In this document: positions 1 through 7,709 of the stretch, piece by piece
Layout of the letters: each line of letters opens with the position of its first letter
How positions within the stretch are numbered: the first letter of the stretch is position 1
Virus record (IMG/VR): IMGVR_UViG_3300037297_000066
Span: 248,001-312,000 of that record
From: a virus
DNA: 64,000 nucleotides
Reading direction: 5' to 3' (one strand)
Translations under genes and position numbers: made by a program
Notes under the pieces: generated by a model
What the model saw: the letters and a program-made list of their open reading frames with translations, nothing else
Told to the model about the DNA's origin: nothing
Database searches by the model: none

Positions 1-257
1 TCTTTAGACTTGTACCACTCAAGGTAGCTCTGGCTGACCTCGTGGGGATCAAACTCGTTGCATTGCAACAAACTTTGAGCCAAGGCCCGAGCCATCTTGG
101 TATCATCGGTCCACTGGCCAGCTTTCAAGTTAGCGTTGATGGGGCTGACGCTGTCTCGGAATCGCCCATCCCAGTTCATCAGGTTTTTGCCCGTGAAGTG
201 GTGAGTCTCGAAGGGCATTCCGAGAGCATCCCCAATGGCTAGTCCGAGTACGCTCAT
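1..257 (-). CDS. ADP-ribosylglycohydrolase (DraG family), partial
   Basis: Start codon at 257 on the minus strand; the gene runs off the left edge, so only the first 85 residues are visible. They show the family hallmarks: a glycine-rich IGDALGMPFE near residues 8-17 and the metal-binding TDDT at 50-53, both expected to hold the di-magnesium centre that hydrolyses ADP-ribose from arginine or other acceptors. The product is presumably cytosolic. A macrodomain gene sits 12 kb away (12728-13213), so two ADP-ribose-handling functions are present. Phages use such enzymes to reverse host ADP-ribosylation or in NAD metabolism; which applies here cannot be told. The family is clear, the substrate is not. 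Confidence 0.9.
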   Translation of the reverse strand, partial: MSVLGLAIGDALGMPFETHHFTGKNLMNWDGRFRDSVSPINANLKAGQWTDDTKMARALAQSLLQCNEFDPHEVSQSYLEWYKSK

Positions 258-294
258 GGAAGACTCCTCAAAGTCGATCTCCAATTTTGTCAAA

Positions 295-305
295 CGGTGT
301 ACAGT
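295..305 (+). promoter_or_regulatory. GGTGTA-type putative phage promoter
   Basis: CGGTGTACAGT, one copy of the recurrent GGTGTA(T/C) motif, lies 5 nt before the GTG start at 311, in the gap between divergent genes. Confidence 0.5.
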
Positions 306-310
306 AAGGC

Positions 311-724
311 GTGGCTCTAGGCAAGTACGGTACTCACGGGATTCAGTGTGTTTGTGGAGCGGTAGAACAACTAGCAACACTCGGCAAACACCGGTACGAC
401 AGACAGCCCCAACAATACCTTCCCAAAGGCTGGTCTCGATGGGGCTGGAAGTACTTTCTCTGTGACAAGTGTTCCGAAAACAAGGACCTCCTGGAAGAAC
501 TGCATCACTCCTACGTATCCCTCAGTATCAAATCAAACTCAGGGTCCTGGTGTGTAGATCTGGTCGAAGGCGGAGTGAACCTCTGCAAAGAGGAGACCGT
601 TGTGCTTCGAGTGGAGCCTCGGGAGCCTGTGGTTTACCTTCTGGGGGAACCTTTCGACGGAGGCGTGGAGGAAGCTTTAGCGTCTTCCTTGGCCAAGAGC
701 TGGTTGGCTGAGAACGGAGGCTGA
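311..724 (+). CDS. zinc-binding hypothetical protein
   Basis: 137 residues from a GTG start preceded by TAAGG. Two cysteine pairs (CVC near residue 13, CDKC near 51) suggest one zinc site in the N-terminal half; the C-terminal half is mixed hydrophobic and acidic with no recognised motif. The stop is 2 nt before the next gene, so the two are probably co-transcribed. Family not recognised. Confidence 0.65.
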   Translation: MALGKYGTHGIQCVCGAVEQLATLGKHRYDRQPQQYLPKGWSRWGWKYFLCDKCSENKDLLEELHHSYVSLSIKSNSGSWCVDLVEGGVNLCKEETVVLRVEPREPVVYLLGEPFDGGVEEALASSLAKSWLAENGG

Positions 725-726
725 CC

Positions 727-1767
727 ATGGGCCCTGAAGAGCTCCGAAAACTCCGGGAGAAAGCAGCCGACTTGCAAGAAGAGATGCTCTCTCATTTACC
801 TCCAGCTCAGCGAGTGTGCCCTCCCAAACGTGATCTTGTCGAGATGGGGAAGGCTCTTTGGACGCAGAGTTACCGTCATAGTCAGGATGATGGAGAAGCT
901 TTCGGCCACCTTTTCTGGTGGTTCCGAGAGATGGCTAAACTGAAGCCCGAGATAGTGCCTTTGGCCTCGGCTTTCATTTTCCTGCCTCAAGAGCAGATCC
1001 TGCAGTGGTGGTCAGCTCGATGGGCAGACCAAGGGTTTCCCACCTTTCAGCTCGGTCACAAGTACGCTGCTGCCCTCATGGCCACTATGGTGCGGCCCCA
1101 GGATGTGCAGGACATCAGACCTCCCTTCAAGGCGTTCTTAATCGAGGTACCCAAAGGGTTGTTGAGCGTCTGTCACACTGAACAGGACAAGCAGTACCCC
1201 ATCATCAAAGTTGCCGTGCACTACAATCTCCGGCCAGATGGTGAAGCGTCTTGGAACTACTCAGCCTTGACCGAAGGCCCAGTCACTACTTGGAAGCATG
1301 GGCTTCCCACAAAGGTTTTGGCAGGCGAAGAGTTTGAAGGAGCTATGGAGGACTGGGAAAGCTACTCTTTCGCTTTCGAATGGGGCGATCAGGACGAAAG
1401 GGTCAACGCTCTAATTTCTCGTCTCATTGTGGGCGTTTGCTTGACGGCTTCCTCTCCGGACGAATCCAAGCCCGTAGGCAAGGGCCACCAGAAGTCTGCG
1501 GGCCAGCTTCGAGAGGGCCCGGAGCCTGAGGTACGTACCTACGTGTTGGGGAAGCCTATCAAGCTAGACGTGCGGCAGGCCATCAAGGACTACGTGGCCG
1601 GAGGTATCAGGAAGAGCCCGAGTGTCCAGACGCTCGTGAGAGGGCACTGGAAGAGGCAACCCCACGGACCTCGCTCATCCCTTCGGAAGTGGATATGGAG
1701 AGAGCCTTTCTGGCGAGGACTTGAGAACGCTCCTATCCTGTGTCGCCCCCACCAGATTGGGGAGTGA
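727..1767 (+). CDS. hypothetical phage protein with RGHW-type C-terminus
   Basis: 346 residues. The N-terminus is a charged helix, the middle is a mixed alpha/beta region, and a basic tail near residues 305-330 reads VRGHWKRQPHGPRSSLRK followed by a W-x-x-PFWRG segment. This arginine/histidine/tryptophan-rich ending occurs on assorted phage and actinobacterial proteins of unknown role and may bind nucleic acid. It follows the zinc protein by 2 nt and precedes the coiled-coil gene by 6 nt. No catalytic motif recognised. Confidence 0.75.
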   Translation: MGPEELRKLREKAADLQEEMLSHLPPAQRVCPPKRDLVEMGKALWTQSYRHSQDDGEAFGHLFWWFREMAKLKPEIVPLASAFIFLPQEQILQWWSARWADQGFPTFQLGHKYAAALMATMVRPQDVQDIRPPFKAFLIEVPKGLLSVCHTEQDKQYPIIKVAVHYNLRPDGEASWNYSALTEGPVTTWKHGLPTKVLAGEEFEGAMEDWESYSFAFEWGDQDERVNALISRLIVGVCLTASSPDESKPVGKGHQKSAGQLREGPEPEVRTYVLGKPIKLDVRQAIKDYVAGGIRKSPSVQTLVRGHWKRQPHGPRSSLRKWIWREPFWRGLENAPILCRPHQIGE

Positions 1768-1773
1768 TTCCTG

Positions 1774-2235
1774 GTGCTGCACAAGACTAAAAGAGACTCA
1801 CCCTCCCGAACTCTTTGTGGGGTATCCATCGACCATCTTGAGGGAGATGACACGTATACCTGCCTGTCCCTTTCTATGGGAGAGGACACCTGTCCCTTGT
1901 GTCACAGTCTCCAGGGATTTGAGGAAGATCTGGAAACTCTTTCGGACCAACAGGCTACTTGTGAAGAGAGATGCAACATTCTGGAAAGAGAAGTAGGCTT
2001 CCTTCGAGAGAGGGCCGATGTCTTGAGCACGGCCTTGGCTTTGATGGTCCTGGGCGACGACTCCCGGGACCGTCGCAGACTTCACGCTATCTCGAAACAG
2101 AACATCAACCTTCGTCTCCGGATCTTTCCGGTAGACGGTCCCCCATACTTCAGGGTAGAAATGCACCCTGGAAGGGAGCCTGACCTTGAGCCGGAATTTG
2201 TCACTGCCTGGGATCGAATCCGAGAAGATGGTTGA
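1774..2235 (+). CDS. coiled-coil protein with C-terminal WDRI tag
   Basis: 153 residues from a GTG start. A CPLC pair near residue 40 begins a predicted coiled coil (residues about 45-90, rich in Glu/Leu/Arg). The protein ends TAWDRIREDG, one of the recurrent W-(E/D)-R-(I/L) endings seen across this window. The last 8 nt overlap the dCMP deaminase start. Function unknown. Confidence 0.65.
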   Translation: MLHKTKRDSPSRTLCGVSIDHLEGDDTYTCLSLSMGEDTCPLCHSLQGFEEDLETLSDQQATCEERCNILEREVGFLRERADVLSTALALMVLGDDSRDRRRLHAISKQNINLRLRIFPVDGPPYFRVEMHPGREPDLEPEFVTAWDRIREDG

Positions 2236-2683
2236 GCGACCGAGCTTCGAGCAGATCTATATGCATCTGGCTTGGCTCATGTCCCAACGCTCGACCTGCA
2301 AACGCCTGAATGTCGGATGTGTGATCGTGAGCCCCGACTACCGCAAAGTCATTGCCGTGGGGTACAACGGCAACGCTACGGGGCTCAAGAACGAGTGTGA
2401 CTCCTCCGAGCCCGGGAAGTGTGGGTGCATCCACGCTGAAGAGAACGCCGTTATCAACTGCGACGTTCCTCGAACCACCCCCAAGGTTGTGTTCTGCAGC
2501 CACTTGCCTTGCAAGATGTGCGCTAAACGGTTGGTCAATCTTGGAGGGGTCCGGAAAGTCTACTACGACGAGGACTATCGCCTTCGAGAGGGCCTCGATG
2601 TCTTAAGAGATGCTGGAATCCGGTATCAGAGACTGTCAGTTCCGAAAACAATCTGTCTCGTGACCGAGAAGAACGGTGTATAG
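2228..2683 (+). CDS. dCMP/deoxycytidylate deaminase
   Basis: Start chosen at ATG 2228, inside the end of the previous gene; this gives 151 residues, the usual length. The zinc-dependent cytidine/dCMP deaminase motif is complete: HAE at residues 69-71 (zinc His and proton-shuttling Glu) and PCKMC at 94-98 (two zinc cysteines). The family converts dCMP to dUMP for dTMP synthesis, a common phage nucleotide-pool function. Additional cysteines and histidine near residues 57-69 fit the second zinc site of T4-type dCMP deaminase. Confidence 0.93.
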   Translation: MVERPSFEQIYMHLAWLMSQRSTCKRLNVGCVIVSPDYRKVIAVGYNGNATGLKNECDSSEPGKCGCIHAEENAVINCDVPRTTPKVVFCSHLPCKMCAKRLVNLGGVRKVYYDEDYRLREGLDVLRDAGIRYQRLSVPKTICLVTEKNGV

Positions 2684-2684
2684 G
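2674..2684 (+). promoter_or_regulatory. GGTGTA-type putative promoter
   Basis: CGGTGTATAGG overlaps the deaminase stop codon and lies 7 nt before the next ATG at 2691. Confidence 0.4.
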
Positions 2685-2690
2685 GGAGTT

Positions 2691-2972
2691 ATGCCCAGAA
2701 TCACATTAGAGTTCTCTGACTCGGCAATGCGTCGTCTGAACGACTTGGCAAAGGATCCCGCCCATGACAGCGTTCCCAAGGTGATCATGAACGCTCTTCG
2801 GGTATACGACTTCACCTACGATCGAACCTCCAAGGGAGCCAAGATCTTCATAGTCTCCCAAGACTCGACCCAGGAGCTTCAGATGCCTTCCCAAGAAGTT
2901 GGGAAGCAGAAGCAGCAGCCGGACCAGCCAAGGTCTGTGTGGGATCGGATTGGAGACGACGAGGACGATTAA
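2691..2972 (+). CDS. small protein with ribbon-helix-helix-like N-terminus and WDRI tail
   Basis: 93 residues from ATG 2691 (AGGGGAG just upstream). The N-terminus (RITLEFSDSAMRRLNDLAK) has the strand-then-helix look of ribbon-helix-helix regulators, which is suggestive only. The tail is glutamine-rich and ends SVWDRIGDDEDD, another example of the recurrent C-terminal motif. Its stop overlaps the stop of the convergent gene 2969-3121. Confidence 0.65.
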   Translation: MPRITLEFSDSAMRRLNDLAKDPAHDSVPKVIMNALRVYDFTYDRTSKGAKIFIVSQDSTQELQMPSQEVGKQKQQPDQPRSVWDRIGDDEDD

Positions 2973-3121
2973 GCCCTCTTCGACTTCAGTCCACGTTTCC
3001 TGGGATTGACGGCCTTCCGTACCTCTTCCTTGACCAGCTCTTCTACCAAGGTTTTGAGGGAGGCTGTGAACTCTTCGATGAGGGGACGGGCAGCTCTTTT
3101 GACCCGGGTCTCGAACTTCAT
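2969..3121 (-). CDS. small basic helical protein
   Basis: 50 residues: starts MKFETRVKRAARPLIEEF and ends in a lysine/arginine cluster. The ATG overlaps the stop of the upstream minus-strand gene (ATGA arrangement), and the stop overlaps that of the plus-strand gene 2691-2972. The tight coupling and helical character support a real gene. Role unknown. Confidence 0.55.
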   Translation of the reverse strand: MKFETRVKRAARPLIEEFTASLKTLVEELVKEEVRKAVNPRKRGLKSKRA

Positions 3122-3399
3122 GCGGCCGAGTCTACCAACTGGGCTCCGAACTTTTCCACCACAATCTGGACCCCAAGTCGAAACTTGAGCAGGGCCTCTT
3201 GTTCAGAGTCAGTGGCGTCTTTGATGGGGATGGTACTCTCTCCTTCTACCACGGATGTCAGAGCCTGGATTCGGCCTTTCTCAACGGCCTGGAGACTCAC
3301 CCGGATCTTTCGGGGGCTTCCGTTGATTCCGCTTTCTAGAACCAGACGGTGTCCGGCTAGTACTCTTTCGAACGCTTTTTGTACGGCTTGTTGATGCAT
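3118..3399 (-). CDS. hypothetical protein
   Basis: 93 residues from ATG 3399, translationally coupled to the next gene (stop overlaps its ATG). It begins MHQQAVQKAFERVLAGHRLV, predicted helix followed by strands. The reading frame of the upstream gene continues 119 nt into this gene. No recognised family. Confidence 0.6.
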   Translation of the reverse strand: MHQQAVQKAFERVLAGHRLVLESGINGSPRKIRVSLQAVEKGRIQALTSVVEGESTIPIKDATDSEQEALLKFRLGVQIVVEKFGAQLVDSAA

Positions 3400-3757
3400 T
3401 GATCCTGTCCCAACATGTGGGGAACTTTAGGGGCTCCCCGAGAGGCTCGAAGACCTCCAGAAATTTGAACAACGGCCAGTTGACCTTGGTTCTCTGTATG
3501 ATTCCTCGGTCGGTCTGGACCGTCCCCCATCCGTTTTCGTGATGAAGATTCACTTGGAGGACCTCTACCTCGTAGCCGGTCTTTCGGTGTCTCCAGCGAC
3601 GGTAGGGGACCTTCAGGAGTTCAGACTCAAGCTTGTAGTTGGTCCTGAACTCTTCCCAGGTTTCCAAGTAGACTTCCTGGGTTCGCAGGTTGCAGAGGGA
3701 GACCTCTCGCTGCCTTTCCTGAAGGAGCTTCACAAGGTCTCCAGGGACTACGTCCAT
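3281..3757 (-). CDS. hypothetical protein carrying an internal CWDRI motif
   Basis: Start set at ATG 3757 (MDVVPGDLVKLLQERQ), where protein-like composition begins; the upstream open frame is antisense to other genes. Strand-rich middle. Near residue 120 it reads PTCWDRI, where sister proteins end, but here the frame stays open for 39 more Ser/Arg/Lys-rich residues across the start of the next gene. Either the genes overlap by 119 nt or a frameshift or sequencing error hides the real stop. Confidence 0.55.
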   Translation of the reverse strand: MDVVPGDLVKLLQERQREVSLCNLRTQEVYLETWEEFRTNYKLESELLKVPYRRWRHRKTGYEVEVLQVNLHHENGWGTVQTDRGIIQRTKVNWPLFKFLEVFEPLGEPLKFPTCWDRINASTSRTKSVRKSTSRTPSGSRKRNQRKPPKDPGESPGR

Positions 3758-3794
3758 TTCCCGTAGCCCCTTTCTCGTGCACCTCCAGAGTCGC

Positions 3795-4148
3795 TTACTT
3801 GGGTCCACCCGTCGCCTCTCGGTAAAGGGCCACGCACTTAGGGCAGACGTTTGTATCCAGCTGTCGTTCGGAAATTTGGACCTCCAGATCCCAGCCTCCC
3901 CACCCCTGCTTTCCTTGGGCGTTGACTTGGTTCGTGGGGACCACGTGTCCACACAAGCTGGGAGTGTCGATTCCTCCCCCGTACTTGGACCCTGCTTCGG
4001 TGAGAGGACGGATGTGCCACAGAGAGGTGGATGAAGCCAAAGAGGACTCACAGAAGCGGTAGCGAGGCATAGGGGGGAGCTCCTTGTAAGGAGGCCGGTG
4101 GAAGAGTTGGAGAAGGGTCTCGCCGACCCAGATCAGGATTCTGAGCAT
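3795..4148 (-). CDS. zinc-binding hypothetical protein
   Basis: 117 residues from ATG 4148, overlapping the end of the preceding gene by 16 nt. Contains SLCGH near residue 65 and CPKC near residue 103, a probable structural zinc site. Part of a run of short minus-strand genes (5791 to 2969). Confidence 0.6.
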   Translation of the reverse strand: MLRILIWVGETLLQLFHRPPYKELPPMPRYRFCESSLASSTSLWHIRPLTEAGSKYGGGIDTPSLCGHVVPTNQVNAQGKQGWGGWDLEVQISERQLDTNVCPKCVALYREATGGPK

Positions 4149-4420
4149 GGGGGATCCTGAATGGCTTCGGGGATGTCGTTGATGTCGCACTCGGACCAAT
4201 AGCCGCCGGCTCCGGCCCAGCACACCATGGGGGGGATGTTGACTCCCTCGTGGGTGTACCCGGAGATGAAATGGTCAACCCTGATTTTGTAGGTCCGTCT
4301 GGAGATGTTGGTCCCTTTGTTGACGTTCCGAACCAAGGTTCCCTTCGGGATGGTCACGGTATCCCCCTGCTTGATGGGTAACTCGTGATCGGGGACGTAA
4401 CCTTCGAATTTCCTAGCCAT
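4133..4420 (-). CDS. hypothetical beta-rich protein
   Basis: 95 residues from ATG 4420, which overlaps the upstream stop by 8 nt. The pattern around IKQGDTVTIPKGTLVRNVN is typical of a small beta barrel (KOW/SH3-like). No catalytic residues recognised. Confidence 0.6.
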   Translation of the reverse strand: MARKFEGYVPDHELPIKQGDTVTIPKGTLVRNVNKGTNISRRTYKIRVDHFISGYTHEGVNIPPMVCWAGAGGYWSECDINDIPEAIQDPPCSES

Positions 4421-4676
4421 TGTTCTTCTCCCGGCAGTATTCGCACCACTCTTCTGGATGAGGGGCGTGGGCCTTAGCTCTACCCAAAGAGGAGTGGTTG
4501 AGTACGCTTCCGTGATCTTCACACACAGTTACCCAGGGAAGCTCCCCATCCTCATCGTCGAGATCGGATTGGTCCGCCCTGTAAATCCCCACGAAGGTGC
4601 CTGTGCTTCGGACCTTGTGTTTGTAGGCCAGTCCAGCAATTCCGTGTAGGTGGTACTGTTTGACTGGCCTTGCCAC
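4413..4676 (-). CDS. small zinc-finger-like phage protein
   Basis: 87 residues from GTG 4676. The C-terminal half has CEDH ... PEEWCEYC, a short zinc-binding signature common in actinophage and environmental phage proteins of unknown role. A TTAAGA-17-TAGTAG promoter lies directly upstream, so it heads the minus-strand subunit 4676 to 2969. Confidence 0.65.
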   Translation of the reverse strand: MARPVKQYHLHGIAGLAYKHKVRSTGTFVGIYRADQSDLDDEDGELPWVTVCEDHGSVLNHSSLGRAKAHAPHPEEWCEYCREKNNG

Positions 4677-4680
4677 ACCC

Positions 4681-4709
4681 CTACTACACGTGAGGGGCCC
4701 CGATCTTAA
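4681..4709 (-). promoter_or_regulatory. promoter: TTAAGA-17 bp-TAGTAG
   Basis: Minus-strand -35 TTAAGA (4704-4709), 17-nt spacer and -10 TAGTAG (4681-4686), 5 nt before the GTG at 4676. The spacer sequence is nearly the same as in the copies at 19265-19293 and 20529-20557. Confidence 0.6.
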
Positions 4710-4972
4710 CCCGGGTCCCGAAGTTTCCAGTCCGAGCCGTCGGGGCTTCTCAACTCTGTGCCTGGTACTACCACTGCCTCTACCCTGCCGAAGGGGGTAT
4801 CTAGCTTCTCATCCAGGATCACGATGTAGGTGTGGACTACGTGGAAGGAAGCTATCCCGCCCACCCGTCCTGTAACCGGATCTGGTTGGTTGTGGTAGTT
4901 GTCGGGGATCACCACAGGGGCTCCCAAGGGGACGGACTTGTGCAGAGAGGGTTCTGGAAGGTTGGTGTTCAT
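4706..4972 (-). CDS. hypothetical protein
   Basis: 88 residues, ATG 4972, 3 nt after the preceding gene. Predicted beta-strands with a central IVILDEKLDTPFGRVEAVVV; no recognised motif. Its stop codon lies within the downstream promoter. Confidence 0.6.
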   Translation of the reverse strand: MNTNLPEPSLHKSVPLGAPVVIPDNYHNQPDPVTGRVGGIASFHVVHTYIVILDEKLDTPFGRVEAVVVPGTELRSPDGSDWKLRDPG

Positions 4973-4975
4973 GCT

Positions 4976-5791
4976 CTACGATACACCTGGGAGGCTAGGA
5001 TCTTGATCAGAACTCTCGTCTAACAGACGATCCCAGACAGTTTTACGCACTAACCTCTTGTATTTACTTGGAAAACTCTCAAAAGAGGCGCTTACCGTCC
5101 TTTTGTGATCCAGGTCCTCCAGGAATACTCTGCGTCCCTGGATGTCGTACCTGAGGCCAATGAGGTAGGCCCCTTTCCCGTCAGTGTATTCGGCCCCGAC
5201 TTCAAACTTGGGAGGCTCAGGCTTCTCTCGGGCGTAGTGTTTCCAGAACCCTTCCAGAGGGAGGTTGTGACGTTTTTCGTCTGCCGTTTGGTACTGCACT
5301 GTCCGGCGTTGCTCGCTGTCACGATCGACCCCCAGGACCAGTACCGGAGCTTCCAGCTTCTTCCCGGTGACCTTCCACCATTTCTCTCGGGGTTTGGGCA
5401 TCCACTCCAGATCTTCCAGGCTGACTTGGAGTATCCTTTCAGGGGGCGCTCTGTTCGGGAGGTCTTCAGAAGGTAGCCATACCTGTGTGTTCCAGGGCCT
5501 GTGTCCTGAGCACACCTTCACGATGTTGCGTTCAGAAAGGGCTACCCGGAACCAGGCAGGATAAGCGCAGTCCTTGATGTGGCATTTCCAGGTCCAGTCG
5601 GCTGCTTGGACGAATTCCCAGCTCAGGACAAAACTCCTGAGGGACATGCTCTGAGGGTTTCCTAATCGCCCCTCGAAGTACAGACGATCGCCTTCCACAG
5701 AGGTGACGACTGCTTGAGAGAGTTTGTCTGGGCTACGGATTTGCCAGACCTCTCCTACCTGAGGATCATCTCGTGGCATGCTGGTGACCAT
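4976..5791 (-). CDS. hypothetical multi-domain beta protein with WDRLL tail
   Basis: 271 residues. Several small strand-rich segments (VGEVWQIRSP at the N-terminus, FEVGAEYTDGKGAYLIGL near residue 195) look like repeated SH3-like modules. One zinc-like CHIKDC..C..H segment lies near residues 70-97. It ends TVWDRLLDESSD plus a short tail, a member of the recurrent C-terminal motif set. Its start codon lies inside the palindrome shared with the divergent gene at 5807. Confidence 0.75.
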   Translation of the reverse strand: MVTSMPRDDPQVGEVWQIRSPDKLSQAVVTSVEGDRLYFEGRLGNPQSMSLRSFVLSWEFVQAADWTWKCHIKDCAYPAWFRVALSERNIVKVCSGHRPWNTQVWLPSEDLPNRAPPERILQVSLEDLEWMPKPREKWWKVTGKKLEAPVLVLGVDRDSEQRRTVQYQTADEKRHNLPLEGFWKHYAREKPEPPKFEVGAEYTDGKGAYLIGLRYDIQGRRVFLEDLDHKRTVSASFESFPSKYKRLVRKTVWDRLLDESSDQDPSLPGVS

Positions 5792-5811
5792 ACACCAACA
5801 TGGTGTATGGT
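5787..5811. promoter_or_regulatory. divergent palindromic promoter/operator
   Basis: Perfect inverted repeat: 10-bp arms ACCATACACC and GGTGTATGGT around AACAT. Each arm is a GGTGTAT promoter motif pointing outward, and the start codons of both divergent genes fall inside the arms. A shorter relative (GTACC, AACAT, GGTAC) is at 52787-52801 upstream of the two-component cluster. Confidence 0.6.
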
Positions 5812-6205
5812 GGTAGCTGTGAAGGTCTTGATCTTCGGGTCACGAGAGTGGTTGAGCCCCGGGCCCATCCGGACGGTTCTTCAGCAGCTGCCCCCGGATT
5901 CGATCGTGGTGGCTGGAGCCTGTCGAGGGGCAGACAACATCGCCGCTCACGAGGCTCGCAAGCTCGGTCTTCGTGTCAGGGAGTACCCCGCTGACTGGGA
6001 CAGGTTCAATCTGGACGCTGGTCCCATGCGCAATCAGCAGATGCTCGACGAAGAGCATCCTGACCAAGAGGGAGTCCACATTGACCGTGCCTACTGTTTC
6101 CACCGCCAGACTGGTCTAGGCAAAGGCAGTCGGGATATGGCAGAACGTGTCCGGAAAGCTACCCCCACAATCCTTCTCAACATCACCTGCAAGGTAAGAG
6201 GATGA
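5807..6205 (+). CDS. DUF2493 / SLOG-like nucleotide-binding protein
   Basis: 132 residues. Starts VLIFGSREW then a VVAGACRGADNIAAHEARKLG segment, matching the Rossmann-like DUF2493 (YspA/SLOG superfamily) pattern, with a conserved RNQQML helix near residue 75. SLOG proteins bind nucleotides or NAD derivatives; the ligand here is unknown. ATG 5807 would give a near-leaderless message; GTG 5819 is an alternative start. The stop overlaps the next ATG. Confidence 0.85.
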   Translation: MVVAVKVLIFGSREWLSPGPIRTVLQQLPPDSIVVAGACRGADNIAAHEARKLGLRVREYPADWDRFNLDAGPMRNQQMLDEEHPDQEGVHIDRAYCFHRQTGLGKGSRDMAERVRKATPTILLNITCKVRG

Positions 6206-6828
6206 GCACCAAGATCTACAACGCCTACAGAGTCAAGAAGTCCCGAGACCTGTGGCCTCTTCTACGGGACATCCGACGCATAGCTGAAGCGAACGTTCGT
6301 CGGATGATCAACGAGTTCTACGACGATGTCCACAAGGGTATCAGCACCAAGAGTCCCCTCTACAAAGCGGCCCGGAAAAGAGGTTTGAATCCCTACGAAG
6401 CTAGAGAATCGGTGACTCGTAAGGTGGTGCATCGGGGGTACCGTATCCAAAGCACCACCATGGAACGGACGCTCTTCAACTTCGACGCTTCGGTCACGGT
6501 GAGAGAACACAAAGGTCGCTACTACCTCATCACCTATGCCGACTGGTTCTCCCCAGTGGGCAAGTGCTTCGAGTTCCTCCGAGAAGATCCTCGGCTAGAG
6601 GATTACCACTACCAGAACCAGTGCGATCGTCCCAAAGAGATCAGCGCCCGAGCGTGGAAGGCTCGGGAGAAGGTTTGGGACGCCATTGACGAGGCTGGGT
6701 GGTGGGACTACCTGAGTCTGACTATCTGTGACTGGGACAACTTTCGCCGGATAAATCCTTGGCTGGATCGAGTCAGGGAGTACTACCAAGAAAAAGCTCG
6801 CAAGAAAACCCGGAGCAAGAAGAAATGA
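6202..6828 (+). CDS. hypothetical basic protein
   Basis: 208 residues, coupled to the preceding gene by a 4-nt overlap. Helical, rich in Arg/Tyr, with a lysine/arginine-rich tail. It resembles large-phage hypotheticals with no known role and may bind nucleic acid. Confidence 0.7.
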   Translation: MSTKIYNAYRVKKSRDLWPLLRDIRRIAEANVRRMINEFYDDVHKGISTKSPLYKAARKRGLNPYEARESVTRKVVHRGYRIQSTTMERTLFNFDASVTVREHKGRYYLITYADWFSPVGKCFEFLREDPRLEDYHYQNQCDRPKEISARAWKAREKVWDAIDEAGWWDYLSLTICDWDNFRRINPWLDRVREYYQEKARKKTRSKKK

Positions 6829-7145
6829 ACAAGCTGCAACTAGCCCAATACATTGTTGACCAACTAAACGAGATCTACTCCCATGACCCCGAGGCCCTCC
6901 ATGCCTTGTGTGAGAGCCGGGTCCCCTGCAACGAAGCACTTAGGAAGCACCCGACGGTCCAGGTTCTTGTGGAAGGGGGTGGAACCGAGTCCAGGGTGGG
7001 ACTTCTTGGAATCCTCAACGGGATCGTCGGCATCCAGGACGACGGGTGGGGGTACATATCTGCCATATACGACGAAGATACCATGAGATTACAAGGGTTT
7101 AGCGTCCTGGACAAGACCCCAAAGGTTGACAATACCGAGCTCTAA
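6825..7145 (+). CDS. hypothetical protein
   Basis: 106 residues from ATG 6825, overlapping the previous stop by 4 nt. Acidic, with a helical N-terminus (MNKLQLAQYIVDQLNEIY) and a strand/loop C-terminus. No motif recognised. Confidence 0.65.
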   Translation: MNKLQLAQYIVDQLNEIYSHDPEALHALCESRVPCNEALRKHPTVQVLVEGGGTESRVGLLGILNGIVGIQDDGWGYISAIYDEDTMRLQGFSVLDKTPKVDNTEL

Positions 7146-7219
7146 GTTTACGGCCCGCTGGCCGAAGGTTGACAATACTAGAGTTGGGTTTCCGGACCAG
7201 AGTTCAGGTGTTGACAACC
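7122..7219 (+). promoter_or_regulatory. tandem TTGACA promoter-like repeats
   Basis: AAGGTTGACAATAC occurs at 7122-7135 and again at 7165-7178; a variant GGTGTTGACAACC follows at 7207. Each carries a consensus -35 TTGACA. The block leads into a 125-nt leader before the gene at 7344. Alternatively these are operator repeats. Confidence 0.45.
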
Positions 7220-7343
7220 TAAAGCCTCGTGTGCACACTATTCCCGAAATGCACGAATCGTAGCTGCACCGCCCCCGATCACGATCCCCTCCTGTTTGGT
7301 CGTTTGGCCCAAAACCCACAACGACTGAAACAGGAGAAGTATC

Positions 7344-7709
7344 ATGAAAGCATATTCGGAAGCGATCGGGAACCTCAGAACGAGAATCAAGGACCTTACC
7401 GAGAAGGCTCGGGAGAACAGAGCGGAGATCGCTCAACTCAAGGAACAGCCAGACACAGGGGTGGAACGCTGTTCTCTGAGGAGCGACTACTGCACGTACA
7501 CAAGGTCGGAGGCTAGGCACGTGTTGTTAGCCTACGCCCTGCTTCGAGGACGCCCTTACCTAGCCCTCGAACGCAAGTGCGTGGAGGAACCCTCCCCCAA
7601 TCGGATCCTGAAGAAGATTCAGGAAGCCTTCGGAGAGGACTACCCGGACTTCTCCCTTCAGACCATTCTCGATTGGCTGAAGGGAAAAGTCGAACAGCGG
7701 GCGGCGTAA
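7344..7709 (+). CDS. hypothetical coiled-coil protein
   Basis: 121 residues; GGAG 8-11 nt before ATG. The N-terminal 40 residues form a strongly predicted coiled coil, followed by an Arg/Tyr-rich helical segment. Unknown function. Confidence 0.7.
   Translation: MKAYSEAIGNLRTRIKDLTEKARENRAEIAQLKEQPDTGVERCSLRSDYCTYTRSEARHVLLAYALLRGRPYLALERKCVEEPSPNRILKKIQEAFGEDYPDFSLQTILDWLKGKVEQRAA

Noticed and set aside
1590-1889. Long antisense reading frames such as 1590-1889, 14335-15192 and 34840-35985
   Set aside because: They are mirror frames of well-supported genes and their translations lack protein-like composition.
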